64,000 bases of DNA from assembly GCA_022511445.1 (NCBI GenBank), contig JAFLVE010000010.1, forward strand, positions 15,387-79,386, in the 5' to 3' direction. Position 1 is the stretch's first letter, and each line of letters starts with the position of its first letter. A model generated the notes under the pieces. It had not been told where the DNA came from, searched no databases, and saw nothing but the letters and a program-made list of their open reading frames with translations. A program made the translations under genes and the position numbers. Shown piece by piece: positions 53,965 through 62,642 of the stretch. Origin of the DNA: Clostridiales bacterium. Lineage in GTDB: Bacteria > Bacillota > Clostridia > Christensenellales > Pumilibacteraceae.

Positions 53965-55905
53965 TTACAGTCCGAGCTTTTCTTTAATCTGTTTATAAAG
54001 GTCGGTTTGTATTATTTCCGTAAGCGGTGCGGAGGTGGCGCCCTTTCCGTCGACGCGCAAAAAGATTTCGTCCGTGGTCGCTTTGGCGCCGAAGGACGGA
54101 ACCGAGTTCTCTACGAAATAGTTCCCGTCGAAGTTGTAGCTCTCTACGCCGTCGCCGTTAACGTAAGAGTTCGACTCGTAAACGTTTGCTCCGCACACTC
54201 CGACGATATTTCCGTAGTAGTTAAACTCGCCCGAAATGCCGCCCGTAAAAATGCTATTCGTGACTCCGCCGCCGTAGTACGCGCCGTACAAGCTAAGCTG
54301 CTGAATAAGCCCGCCGATACCGCCCACGCACGAATTCCCCTCGCCGAGAGTTGCGGAGATATTACTCTCGCTTAAGCAGTAATCGGCAATACCGAAGTAT
54401 ACGTAAAAGCCGTTCCAAGCCGCCTGACTCATACCGTAAATGCCGCCTGCATAGGCGTACTTTGCCGTGACTGAAATATCACCGCTCGAATAGCAATACT
54501 CCGTTCTGCCGTACGACTGGCCGGCTATCCCGCCGCATATGGCAAAGTCGGCGCCGGTAACGGAAAGATTGCCCGTGCTTTTCGAGCGCTCGACCGTCCC
54601 GACGTTTTGCGATACGACGCCCGCCACGATAGGGCTCCAATCCTTGTCGTCCGAAACCTGCGAAAGATTAGCACTACTGACTATGCCGGACAGCACGGAG
54701 TTATTTATATAGCACGCTCCCGCAAGGTCGAACGTATCCGCCGATATATCGCCCTCCACCGAGCTGTCCTCTATAAGCCCGTTATTTACCCCGGCAATCC
54801 CGCCGAACGTTGCGTTGACGGCTATCTCGCCGGAAAGGGAAAAGCTTGTGTAATTAACGGTACAGTTTTTAATCTTGCCGTATGCGGAATCGCTCGAGTA
54901 AGCGTTAAACGCCGCAATCCCGCCGAAAACGGTCTCGCTCGTGCCGTCCGCGCCCTCGCCCGAGGCGTACGCGCTTCCCTCTGCGTTTACCGTAACGCCG
55001 TCGAGCGTGCCGTAGTTATAAACAGTGACAAACGCCGAATGGTCGGAAAACTCGGCGTCCGCCGTCACGTTTACGGTAATATCTTTAAGCACGGTGCTGC
55101 CCGAGCACGAGGTGAAAATAGGCGTGCCGTTCGTCTCGATTGTAAGATTACTCATCTTGCCCCCGAACTCGCCGAGAGACGCGCCCTTTTCCAAAACAAT
55201 CTTATGCCCGCCGCCTATAAAATTACAGGAAGTGGATTTTACCGAATACCGCGCGGGTATAACTATATCGTTTTTAAGCGCGTACGTTCGGGACTTTGTA
55301 AAGTCGATTTGCTCCACCGTAGATACGGCGATTCCGTATTTATTTAGATAGGATACGACCGATACGGGCGTGACGACGGAGACGGCGACGAATGCCGCGG
55401 ACGCCGACGCGATAATCGCTATAAGCTTTTTTTCGGCGCGGCGGAGCGGTCTTCTGTCGATATTTATTTTGTCGCCGTCAAACTCTATCCCGAGCGAATA
55501 CTTGACGTAGTAAGCTTTTTTAAGCCGCGACTTTATCTCCTCGGTAGGCGCGAAAAGCGGATACAGCTTTTTAACCTTACTCGTTTTATCGAGGATAAGG
55601 AGCATTTCGATAGGCATCACCACGGCGTCATAGTACAGTCTTAAGCACTTGCCCGCCGCTTTGGAAAACTTATCTACCGCGCTTGCCGGCTCCACCCGTA
55701 AATCCTTCCAAGAGGAAACGGGAATAAACTCTTTTTCGTACGCGGCGAGGATTTTTTTGGAGGAAAAAAGATAAAGTAGCGACAGCACGGGAAATCTGCC
55801 CAGTCGGTAAAATCCGCACTCGGCTTTTTCCATAAGAGCGTTAAACGCCGCAACGTCGTCGCTTTGGATTGCGCTTAGCAATTCTTTTTCCGTTATCTCG
55901 GGCAT
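53965..55905 (-). CDS. Membrane-anchored GLUG/beta-helix protein with cytoplasmic N-terminal domain
   Basis: 646 residues from the ATG at 55905; a longer in-frame GTG start lies inside the gene before it. The first 160 residues are helical and presumably cytoplasmic (MPEITEKELLSAIQSDDVAA). A transmembrane helix (LIAIIASASAAFVAVSVVTPV, about 164-186) follows. The remainder is an extracellular beta-helix with GLUG-like turns: FGGIAAFNAY, GGIAGVNNGLIEDS, CGGIAGQSYG, VGGIGGL. Its stop-start junction with the coiled-coil gene is TGATAATG, so translation is coupled. It is the last gene of a four-gene cassette. GLUG repeats are common in surface proteins; what this one binds is unknown. Confidence 0.78.
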   Translation of the reverse strand: MPEITEKELLSAIQSDDVAAFNALMEKAECGFYRLGRFPVLSLLYLFSSKKILAAYEKEFIPVSSWKDLRVEPASAVDKFSKAAGKCLRLYYDAVVMPIEMLLILDKTSKVKKLYPLFAPTEEIKSRLKKAYYVKYSLGIEFDGDKINIDRRPLRRAEKKLIAIIASASAAFVAVSVVTPVSVVSYLNKYGIAVSTVEQIDFTKSRTYALKNDIVIPARYSVKSTSCNFIGGGHKIVLEKGASLGEFGGKMSNLTIETNGTPIFTSCSGSTVLKDITVNVTADAEFSDHSAFVTVYNYGTLDGVTVNAEGSAYASGEGADGTSETVFGGIAAFNAYSSDSAYGKIKNCTVNYTSFSLSGEIAVNATFGGIAGVNNGLIEDSSVEGDISADTFDLAGACYINNSVLSGIVSSANLSQVSDDKDWSPIVAGVVSQNVGTVERSKSTGNLSVTGADFAICGGIAGQSYGRTEYCYSSGDISVTAKYAYAGGIYGMSQAAWNGFYVYFGIADYCLSESNISATLGEGNSCVGGIGGLIQQLSLYGAYYGGGVTNSIFTGGISGEFNYYGNIVGVCGANVYESNSYVNGDGVESYNFDGNYFVENSVPSFGAKATTDEIFLRVDGKGATSAPLTEIIQTDLYKQIKEKLGL

Positions 55906-55907
55906 TA

Positions 55908-56624
55908 TCAGTCTTTTTTGATTTTCACCTTTCTGTCCGCCGCCCACTTATCGAGAACGTCGAACAAATACTGCTCGTTGACCGTGCTCCCCTCGACAAT
56001 CTTTTTAAGGAGCCCCGTCGTCTCGGAGAACATGGCGGTAAGCGTTGCTATATCGTCGCTCTGCCTTGCGACGAGCTTACTTAATTCCTCGTTTTCCTTA
56101 CGAATGGATTCTATCTTTTCGGCGTTTTGTTTTAGCACCGAGCCGATATCCTTGTTAATAAAATCGCTTATTTTCTCCACGTTGGCGTTGTAGCCGTCCA
56201 GCGATTTCTGTAGCCCCTTTAGGTCGTACGACGCCGTTTTTTCGGCGATAAGCGTATCGATTCGCTCTATCTGATTGCGCGCGCTTTTTTCTATGTCGCT
56301 AAGCGCGTCGATTTTTTCCACTACGGAAGAAAACCGCGAATACATTTCGGTTACGGCCTTAGCGTACTTTTCGCCCGACTGCGCGTACTCTTCTATTCTG
56401 CGGTTAAGCTCCTGCCCGCTCTTTGCCTGCGCGGCGAGCGCGGAGTGCACCTTTTCCAGTCTGTCCGCGGTGCCGCCCGAAAAGCTTCTACTAAGCGCGT
56501 TAAGATCTTCCAAAATCTCGGCATAGGTTACGCTTACATTGTGCAAGCTTTCCTGAACGGGCGCAATAAGGTTGCGGTAGGAAATAAAGCTTTCAATAAG
56601 TTCTTTTACCGAATTGTCGTTCAT
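55908..56624 (-). CDS. Coiled-coil protein of the release factor/helicase cassette
   Basis: 238 residues, almost entirely helical and charged, with no membrane segment or signal. Long heptad stretches run at about 55-115 (DRLEKVHSALAAQAKSGQEL) and 130-215 (NAEKIESIRKENEELSKLVA). It resembles a generic apolipoprotein- or methyl-accepting-like coiled coil, and no family is recognised. It overlaps the helicase gene by 4 bases (ATGA) and couples to the beta-helix gene by TGATAATG. Its place between a cytoplasmic helicase and a membrane protein suggests a structural linker, which is inference. Confidence 0.75.
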   Translation of the reverse strand: MNDNSVKELIESFISYRNLIAPVQESLHNVSVTYAEILEDLNALSRSFSGGTADRLEKVHSALAAQAKSGQELNRRIEEYAQSGEKYAKAVTEMYSRFSSVVEKIDALSDIEKSARNQIERIDTLIAEKTASYDLKGLQKSLDGYNANVEKISDFINKDIGSVLKQNAEKIESIRKENEELSKLVARQSDDIATLTAMFSETTGLLKKIVEGSTVNEQYLFDVLDKWAADRKVKIKKD

Positions 56625-58990
56625 GATTTTCTCCTCAAACTCGCGTTTGCCGACTTGATAGCGGCGGCAAGCTCTTTACAGTCGTTATTAAGTGTGTCGA
56701 GTATTATCTTTTTAGCGACGTCGTTATCCTCGACGAGCGTGTAAAACCTTACTATCTCGGGGTCGAGCGCGCTCCCGCCCTCTCGGCATGCGTCCATTAA
56801 CGGGAAAAGCTTTTCGTCGCCCGAGCGGGTGAAGCACTCCCGCGCTTCGGCGTCCATGCCGTGCCGCCAATACTCTATGCCCGCGTCGCGGTACGCGCCG
56901 TAGCGCAGATACTTTTCGTGTACGGAAATGTACACAAGCTTTTTCTCGCGGAGCTCGTCCGCGGAAAGTCTGTCCGCGGCGGAGCGCGCATTGTCGTACT
57001 GCTCGAGCGCGCAGAAAGCTTCGATTCGCTCGATAAACTCGTCGTCGTCGAGCTCTATCCGCCCCGCAATGCTTTTCAAAAACGATACCGCGCCGTCGCG
57101 GTTTTTGCGAACGAAGCACTCGTCGAAAAGCTTGTCGAAAAACTTGGGGTGGTCCGATTCGGCAACGACAAGATACTGCCTTGCGCGCGAAACGCCCACG
57201 TAAAAAAGATTGTAATAGTATCTGAAAACCGAGTTTTCGTCGGCGGTCTTTCTGTTAAGGGTCATGTCGTTAAGCTGCCGCCATTTATCGGCGCTGTCGC
57301 TTAAAATATCTACGAGGATAACGGTGCCGCGCTCCAAGCCCTTTATCTCGGCTACCGTCAAGACCTCTATTTTCCCGAGCGCTTTTTTAAGCCGCTCCTT
57401 CTTTTTTTGCGAGCCGACGACGACGGTAAGGTTTTCGAACTGCTTGTTTTTAAGCATATCGGCAAAGCCCTTATCCTTTACGAACACCGCCTCGCTTTGT
57501 AGCGGCGACGGAACGCTCTCCCCTCTTAAAACAAAGCTGTGCGTGCCGAAGCGGGAAATGTTCATCTCGCCCAGCTTTTCCGCGATTCTTTCTATCTTTT
57601 GCGTGCTGCGGTAATTGTGCTTCAGCTCGCTTACGCCCGTAACGTCGCCGTACATAAGCCGCTTAAGATAGCCGAAGTTAAAATACGACGGGTTAATCAT
57701 CTGGAGCGCGTCGCCCACGCAAAACAGCTTTCTGCACAGCTTTTTCATAAGGCAAAGGTTGACCTGCGTAAAATCCTGCACCTCGTCGATTACGCCGAGC
57801 GAGTATTTGCATTCCGCAACCTTTTCCATTACTCGGCGGCTCATAAGGTTGTTGTCGAGGTATCCGCGCTTAGCCATAAAATCGGCATAGTCCACAGCCA
57901 CCGAATAAATAACCTCGCACTCGCGGGGTGTAAAGCTGTCCCGCCGCGCCGCAACGTAAGCCTCCTTAGTCATCATCTCTTGCGGGGAATCGAGCTCGTA
58001 CTTTCCGAAAATCATGCCGTAGATTTCTTTATAGATTATCTCTGTCGAGACGCTTTTTATCTTGTCGATTGCGCCCGCTATATGCGGACTGACCCCGCCG
58101 CCGAGATACTCTGAATTAAACACGCTCTCGCCCGCGGCGCGCGCCGCGTCGAAGTATTCCGAATAGATATCCTCTATAAGATAATAGTCCACCTTTTCGG
58201 CAAGGTATGAAGAAATGCGCTTAAGCGCGGAAATAATCTCGCCGTCGCTCTCCACCGAGAACATAATCCCGAGCTTGTTTTCCACCGCCTTTTTGTGGTT
58301 GCCGTCCGTAAACACGACGTCGCCGCGCTCGTACGCCGATATAAAATCGACGATGTTTTTTAAAAACAGCTCCACCCTGTTTTTGGTCTCGACAAGAAGT
58401 CCGCGCGAAAAGGTGGTGTAAAGCACCTTGCCGCGATAGTTTCGGCAAGCGCAGTAAACGATTTTTTCTACGCAAACGTTGGTCTTGCCGCTTCCCGCAA
58501 CGCCCTGAACGAGCATGTTGGAATCCTCGGTCTCCACAATCCTGCGCTGGGTATCGTTAAGGTACGGGAAGTTAACTATTCCGTCTGAATCGGACACGAG
58601 ATACAGCCTTTTTAAGTCCTCCGATTTCGGGGGCTCGTTCGCCCTGTCCATCGTAACCGTAACGGCGCCGCGCGAAACAAAAGCCTGAAGCCGCCTGTCC
58701 ACGCCGCCCTCGCCCGATAAAGAGCTCTCGAAACTATAAAACACTATATCGCCCGAGTAGACGTCCTTTCGGCAAACGTAAAGAGTGTATAGCCCGTCCT
58801 CCGTCACCACCTTTCCGCCGCCGTCGGGAATTGAAATGCTCGACTTGAATATGGCTTCCGCGACGCGCGAAACGAACGCGTCGATTGCAAGGATCTTTCG
58901 CGTCAAGCTTATAAACCCCTCCGTCTTATAAAACCTTTTGTCGGACGACAGAGCGATTTTTTGCATGTCTACGGTAAAGCTTACTGACAT
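56621..58990 (-). CDS. UvrD/Rep-family SF1 helicase with helical C-terminal extension
   Basis: 789 residues. The N-terminal 140 residues are unassigned. Helicase motifs follow in order: Q motif LNDTQRRIVE (144-153), Walker A GVAGSGKT (163-170), Walker B LGVIDEVQDF, motif III FCVGDALQMINP, motif IV ELKHNYRST, motif V VLTVAEIKGLERGTVILVD, and motif VI LFYVGVSRARQYLVV. The last 170 residues look TPR-like (YDNARSAADRL, YRDAGIEYWRHGMDAEA). The 2A/2B region is short compared with UvrD or PcrA, so this is a specialised member and probably not the housekeeping repair helicase. It starts inside the release-factor-like gene (10-base overlap) and overlaps the coiled-coil gene by 4 bases. Confidence 0.88.
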   Translation of the reverse strand: MSVSFTVDMQKIALSSDKRFYKTEGFISLTRKILAIDAFVSRVAEAIFKSSISIPDGGGKVVTEDGLYTLYVCRKDVYSGDIVFYSFESSLSGEGGVDRRLQAFVSRGAVTVTMDRANEPPKSEDLKRLYLVSDSDGIVNFPYLNDTQRRIVETEDSNMLVQGVAGSGKTNVCVEKIVYCACRNYRGKVLYTTFSRGLLVETKNRVELFLKNIVDFISAYERGDVVFTDGNHKKAVENKLGIMFSVESDGEIISALKRISSYLAEKVDYYLIEDIYSEYFDAARAAGESVFNSEYLGGGVSPHIAGAIDKIKSVSTEIIYKEIYGMIFGKYELDSPQEMMTKEAYVAARRDSFTPRECEVIYSVAVDYADFMAKRGYLDNNLMSRRVMEKVAECKYSLGVIDEVQDFTQVNLCLMKKLCRKLFCVGDALQMINPSYFNFGYLKRLMYGDVTGVSELKHNYRSTQKIERIAEKLGEMNISRFGTHSFVLRGESVPSPLQSEAVFVKDKGFADMLKNKQFENLTVVVGSQKKKERLKKALGKIEVLTVAEIKGLERGTVILVDILSDSADKWRQLNDMTLNRKTADENSVFRYYYNLFYVGVSRARQYLVVAESDHPKFFDKLFDECFVRKNRDGAVSFLKSIAGRIELDDDEFIERIEAFCALEQYDNARSAADRLSADELREKKLVYISVHEKYLRYGAYRDAGIEYWRHGMDAEARECFTRSGDEKLFPLMDACREGGSALDPEIVRFYTLVEDNDVAKKIILDTLNNDCKELAAAIKSANASLRRKS

Positions 58991-59982
58991 AGTGCGTTTA
59001 GTCCGTCGATGTATGCGGCGGGCTCCTTAAGCGGAAAAGCTACGTCCGAAAACGCTTTCAGCCTGGTATCCGTCATCGTGCCCTTGGCATAATCGAACGA
59101 AATGGGAGTGTTCTTAGCTTTGTACTGCGAATATATATCCGCCTCGATACGGCTTTTTTCGGCGCGCTCCCGCGAGGATATAAGCCGTCTTTTTATGGTC
59201 TCGATTGCGCGTTTTTTGTTTTCGAGCTGGCTCCTTTCGTCCTGACAAACGACGGTAAGCCCCGTAGGGATATGCGTTACGCGCACCGCGGTTTCCACCT
59301 TGTTTATGTGCTGACCTCCCGCCCCGCTCGAGTGCGTCACAGTTATCTTCAGCTCGTCGTCCGACACGGTTAGTCTTTCCTCTGCGGGCGTTACGGCAAA
59401 GCACAGCTCCTCCGTCCTTGCGCCGGACATATACACCCTGTGCGCGCCCGTAAGCGGCGAAAGCCTCGATATAATATCCTCACCCTCCGCGGTAAAGGAT
59501 ATTCCGAACGGACTGCCGTTTTTGCCGTGCTCGGTCTTTTCGTCCGTCAAAAAGCCGCCGCGGGAAATAATATATTCTTTAATCATGGCGGAAAACCGTA
59601 CGCCGAGCTCGGAGGGCGCGGTAAACTTAAAGCGAAGGAGAGCGCGCTCTACAGTATGCTTACAGCCGAGCTCGTCCGATATAGCCGAAGCGAGTTTCGA
59701 CGCGTCGCGCTTTAAGGAGGATATCTCCGCGTAAAGCTCGTCGCGCTCGGAGTCGTTACATTCTTGGATAAGCGCCGCCGCCTCGCGCTCGGAATCGAGA
59801 AGCTTTTTAAGCCGCTCGAGCTTGTCCGCAATCGACTTAAGCTTGTTGTACTCGGTAAGAACGGAAAGATAATGCGCCTTGTCCGCTTGAACCTCGGGAT
59901 ATTCCAAAAGCTCCTCCGCTTTACGAAACTCCTCCGCCGACTTTTCCGCCGCGTCTATTATCTCGCCGTAAATTCCGTACAT
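58981..59982 (-). CDS. Release-factor-like GGQ protein lacking stop-codon-recognition motifs
   Basis: 333 residues from the ATG at 59982, fixed by the promoter; an upstream in-frame start lies ahead of the predicted transcript. A helical N-terminal PCRF-like domain is followed by a shortened domain 2 and an intact domain 3 with SSGAGGQHINKVETAVRVTH (GGQ at 222-224) and CQDERSQLENKK. RF1 has [21 protein letters not shown] at the position where this protein reads TGAHRVYMSGARTEELCFAVTP. The PxT/SPF tripeptide and HTSA are therefore missing, as is the GTGGDEA block. It may hydrolyse peptidyl-tRNA on stalled ribosomes without reading a stop codon. First gene of the helicase cassette. Confidence 0.82.
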   Translation of the reverse strand: MYGIYGEIIDAAEKSAEEFRKAEELLEYPEVQADKAHYLSVLTEYNKLKSIADKLERLKKLLDSEREAAALIQECNDSERDELYAEISSLKRDASKLASAISDELGCKHTVERALLRFKFTAPSELGVRFSAMIKEYIISRGGFLTDEKTEHGKNGSPFGISFTAEGEDIISRLSPLTGAHRVYMSGARTEELCFAVTPAEERLTVSDDELKITVTHSSGAGGQHINKVETAVRVTHIPTGLTVVCQDERSQLENKKRAIETIKRRLISSRERAEKSRIEADIYSQYKAKNTPISFDYAKGTMTDTRLKAFSDVAFPLKEPAAYIDGLNALCQ

Positions 59983-59988
59983 AGTAAA

Positions 59989-60017
59989 ATTATACCACTT
60001 TTTTATTCGGCTGTCAA
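59989..60017 (-). promoter_or_regulatory. Perfect-consensus promoter of the release-factor/helicase cassette (leaderless)
   Basis: TTGACA (60012-60017), a 17-base spacer and TATAAT (59989-59994) on the minus strand. The ATG follows the -10 box after only six bases, where transcription should begin. There is no ribosome site, so the first gene is probably read from a leaderless message. Confidence 0.88.
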
Positions 60018-60100
60018 ACCGTGATAATATTGCCCTTAATCCGCGCAAGACAAAAGCGGGTGCTAAAAGTGCGTATTTTGCGGGGATTTACTTGCGGTCT

Positions 60101-60140
60101 AAAAAAAGCCCGCTACGCTTCGGAAACGAAGTATAGCGGG
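60101..60140 (-). terminator. Terminator of the PAS hybrid kinase gene
   Basis: On the minus strand CCCGCTA and TAGCGGG pair, with an inner CTTCG/CGAAG stem, followed by CTTTTTTT. It lies 185 bases after the kinase stop. Confidence 0.85.
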
Positions 60141-60324
60141 TGATATTTTTACAAACATATTTTTATTGGGTTATATTATTTGAGGAGTAAATTTGTCTGC
60201 TTGAAATAGCAACTTTATGACGGGAACAAGGGGAACACAAAATGACCGCCATACATTTGCCTTTCACTTAGCGAAGCGATATATCTTGCGTAGTAGTATC
60301 GCTCGCCGAAGGCGTTTGTTGCAC
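60141..60324. other. Intergenic stretch with a possible dispersed-repeat relic
   Basis: Between the kinase stop and its terminator. GCGATA (about 60275) and TATCGC (about 60297) can pair across a short loop. The stretch CATACATTTGCCTTTCACTT and the following GCGAAGCGATATATC resemble repeat words I recall from gut Clostridia genomes. No ORF with a ribosome site is present. Confidence 0.35.
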
Positions 60325-62397
60325 TTATTTATTCATTACCGTCTTTTTTATCGAGTTAAGGAGCGCGGGAATATCGACGGGCTTATTGAGGTGTGCGTTC
60401 ATGCCGTTTTTGGCGGAAAGGCGCTTGTCGCTCTCAAACGCGTTTGCAGAAAGCGCGATAATCGGGATATTGGCAATCTCAGGATTATCGAGGTTGCGGA
60501 TAGCCTCCGTTGCCTGCCAACCGTCCATAACGGGCATTTGGATATCCATAAGAATAAACAGATATTCACCGGGCTGCGCCGCCTGCATTTTGTCGACGGC
60601 AATCTGACCGTTTTCGGCGGGCTCGACGGTTAAGCCCAAGTCCTCCAAAAGCTCGGTTTCTATTTCGAGGTTGATTTCGTTATCCTCCACAACGAGGATT
60701 TTCTTGCCCTTAATAAACTCCTCAACGTCGTCGGTGTTCGACTCGTCGTCCTTCTTTTCGGAGAGACGGAAGCTTACGACTACGGTAAACGTACTGCCGA
60801 CCCCGACTCGACTTTCCGCCGTAATGGATCCGCCCATTCCGTCGATAATTTGCTTTGCGATAGTCAGCCCGAGCCCGCTTCCGAACACGCCGCTGTGCGT
60901 GGAGTTGTTTTCGCGCTCGAAGGGCTCGAATATTTTTTCGAGCGACTCGGGCGCAATGCCTATGCCGGTATCGCGCACGACAAAGCGGTAGGCGGCAAAC
61001 TCGGACGAAGCGGACGGGATTTCCTCAACGGTAAAATCGACCGTTCCACCCTTTGCGGTGTACTCGACGGCGTTGTTTATAATGTGACCGAGCACCTGTT
61101 TAAACTGGTCCTTGTCGACGTAGACCTCGGGATAGTTGACGGCGCTGTGGTCAAGCGCGAAGTTTATTTTCTTTTTCTTGGCGACGGGAAGAAGCGCGTC
61201 GTAAATCTCGGCGATAATATCCTTAAGATTGCAAACCTCCTCGTTAAAGTGGAAGTCCTTGGATTCGAGGTACGAAATTTCGAGCACCTTGTCCACTAGA
61301 TCCAAAAGCTGCTTGCCCGCTTTTTGAACGCTGTCGAGATGCTTTTCGAGCTTCGTCTTATCGTCTAAACTCTTTTTTGCAAGCTCGAGATAACCGAACA
61401 GCGCGTTAAGAGGGGTGCGCATATCGTGCGACATGTTGGAAAGAAAGGTATTTTTTGCCACGTTTGCAAGGTTGGCGTCGTTAAGCGCGTTTTCGAGAAT
61501 AGTCTTTTGCTGCATCTCCTGCTTAATCTCTTCCTCGATGTTTCTCGAGCCTATAACCACCTGCGAAATATGTCCGTTGTTTTTAACGTCGACTATACGA
61601 AGCTGCATGTACTGAAGCTCGTCGCCGTAAACGCACATAAAGTTTGCGTAGTACGTGTTGCTGCCCACAAGGTTAGCGCGGATATACTCGGGCGAAAGAA
61701 TCTCGCGTATCCGCTCCCTGTCGTCGGGATGAACCCACGAATTAACAAAGTCCTCGGAAAGCCAAGAATAAATCTTGGATTGCATCTTTCCGTCGAACTG
61801 CTTGGAAAGTCTATTGCTGAACCGATACGGATAAACCGTGTCCGTGTCGAGATCGACGTAAAGAATGGAATCGTAGTTAACGCTTAGCGCCTCGATAACC
61901 TCCATTCTCTGCAAATGCTCTCGCTGCTGTTTTTCGATTTTGCTCGTCGAGTCGGTGATAAATACGTAATAAATATCGCCTACGTTGGTTTGAATGTAAT
62001 GCCCGTAGTCCTCGACGTATCTAAGGTTTCCCTTTTTGGTAAGTATGCGGTATTCGACGTAATCGAGGTTGTTGCCACCCACGGTAATCTGCTGATGAAT
62101 GCTCGTCTGAACGTCCCAATAATCGTCGGGATAGACCACGCCGCGGAACGAATTAGACGTGTACTCTTTAAACTCTTCGACGCTGTCGCACTCGAACATT
62201 CTTACGAGCGCCGCATTCGCATAGATTATCTCCTCGCTATTGTTGGAACGGTAAATAAGAAACCCGCCCGGCAGATGATCGAGAAACTTCCTGAACTTGT
62301 ACGCGGTCTCTTTTTGCTCCGGCGTAAAGTCTCCATCCCCGTGCGAAATGAGTAGCGGAATCATCTCCTCGATTAATGCGTACTCTCTTTCATTCAT
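60325..62397 (-). CDS. Cytoplasmic PAS-PAS hybrid histidine kinase with receiver domain
   Basis: 690 residues from the ATG at 62397 (GAGGG ribosome site); a TTG six codons upstream has none. There is no membrane segment. Two PAS folds at about 40-150 and 165-285 (GGFLIYRSNNSEEIIYANAA, SILYVDLDTDTVYPYRFSN) precede HisKA with H324 in FLSNMSHDMRTPLNAL. An ATPase domain follows (N box HIINNAVEY, DTGIGIAPE, FGSGLGLTIA), then a receiver (VVEDNEINLEIE, D618 in LMDIQMPVMDGW). Such proteins pass phosphate on to a separate Hpt or regulator, and none is adjacent. It is common in gut Clostridia. It has its own promoter and terminator. Confidence 0.92.
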   Translation of the reverse strand: MNEREYALIEEMIPLLISHGDGDFTPEQKETAYKFRKFLDHLPGGFLIYRSNNSEEIIYANAALVRMFECDSVEEFKEYTSNSFRGVVYPDDYWDVQTSIHQQITVGGNNLDYVEYRILTKKGNLRYVEDYGHYIQTNVGDIYYVFITDSTSKIEKQQREHLQRMEVIEALSVNYDSILYVDLDTDTVYPYRFSNRLSKQFDGKMQSKIYSWLSEDFVNSWVHPDDRERIREILSPEYIRANLVGSNTYYANFMCVYGDELQYMQLRIVDVKNNGHISQVVIGSRNIEEEIKQEMQQKTILENALNDANLANVAKNTFLSNMSHDMRTPLNALFGYLELAKKSLDDKTKLEKHLDSVQKAGKQLLDLVDKVLEISYLESKDFHFNEEVCNLKDIIAEIYDALLPVAKKKKINFALDHSAVNYPEVYVDKDQFKQVLGHIINNAVEYTAKGGTVDFTVEEIPSASSEFAAYRFVVRDTGIGIAPESLEKIFEPFERENNSTHSGVFGSGLGLTIAKQIIDGMGGSITAESRVGVGSTFTVVVSFRLSEKKDDESNTDDVEEFIKGKKILVVEDNEINLEIETELLEDLGLTVEPAENGQIAVDKMQAAQPGEYLFILMDIQMPVMDGWQATEAIRNLDNPEIANIPIIALSANAFESDKRLSAKNGMNAHLNKPVDIPALLNSIKKTVMNK

Positions 62398-62466
62398 AGG
62401 TAAAACCCTCGACAAAACGTTTAATTATAGAAGCTTACTACATAGGTTGTTTTTTAGCAACCATTC

Positions 62467-62495
62467 ATTTTACCATGTTATCCAACAAATGTCAA
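62467..62495 (-). promoter_or_regulatory. SigA promoter of the PAS hybrid kinase gene
   Basis: TTGACA (62490-62495), a 17-base spacer and TAAAAT (62467-62472) on the minus strand. The leader is about 63 bases. Confidence 0.8.
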
Positions 62496-62642
62496 TACCT
62501 ATATGAAAATTTTTCAAATGAAAATATCGCCCCCGTAATCACACCGAATTATATACTGCTGATGAAAAGTTTATAGGCTACTGCCGTGCTTACTAATTTA
62601 ACCTTTTCTGTCTTTTGCACCCACGCCTTTTTTAGCGCGCGT

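Noticed and set aside
59505-59515. An SPF tripeptide in the release-factor-like protein (residues 157-159) that could suggest RF2-type codon recognition.
   Set aside because: It lies before the TGAHRV landmark, whereas the RF2 tripeptide follows it. The surrounding HTSF context is missing, so it is a chance match.
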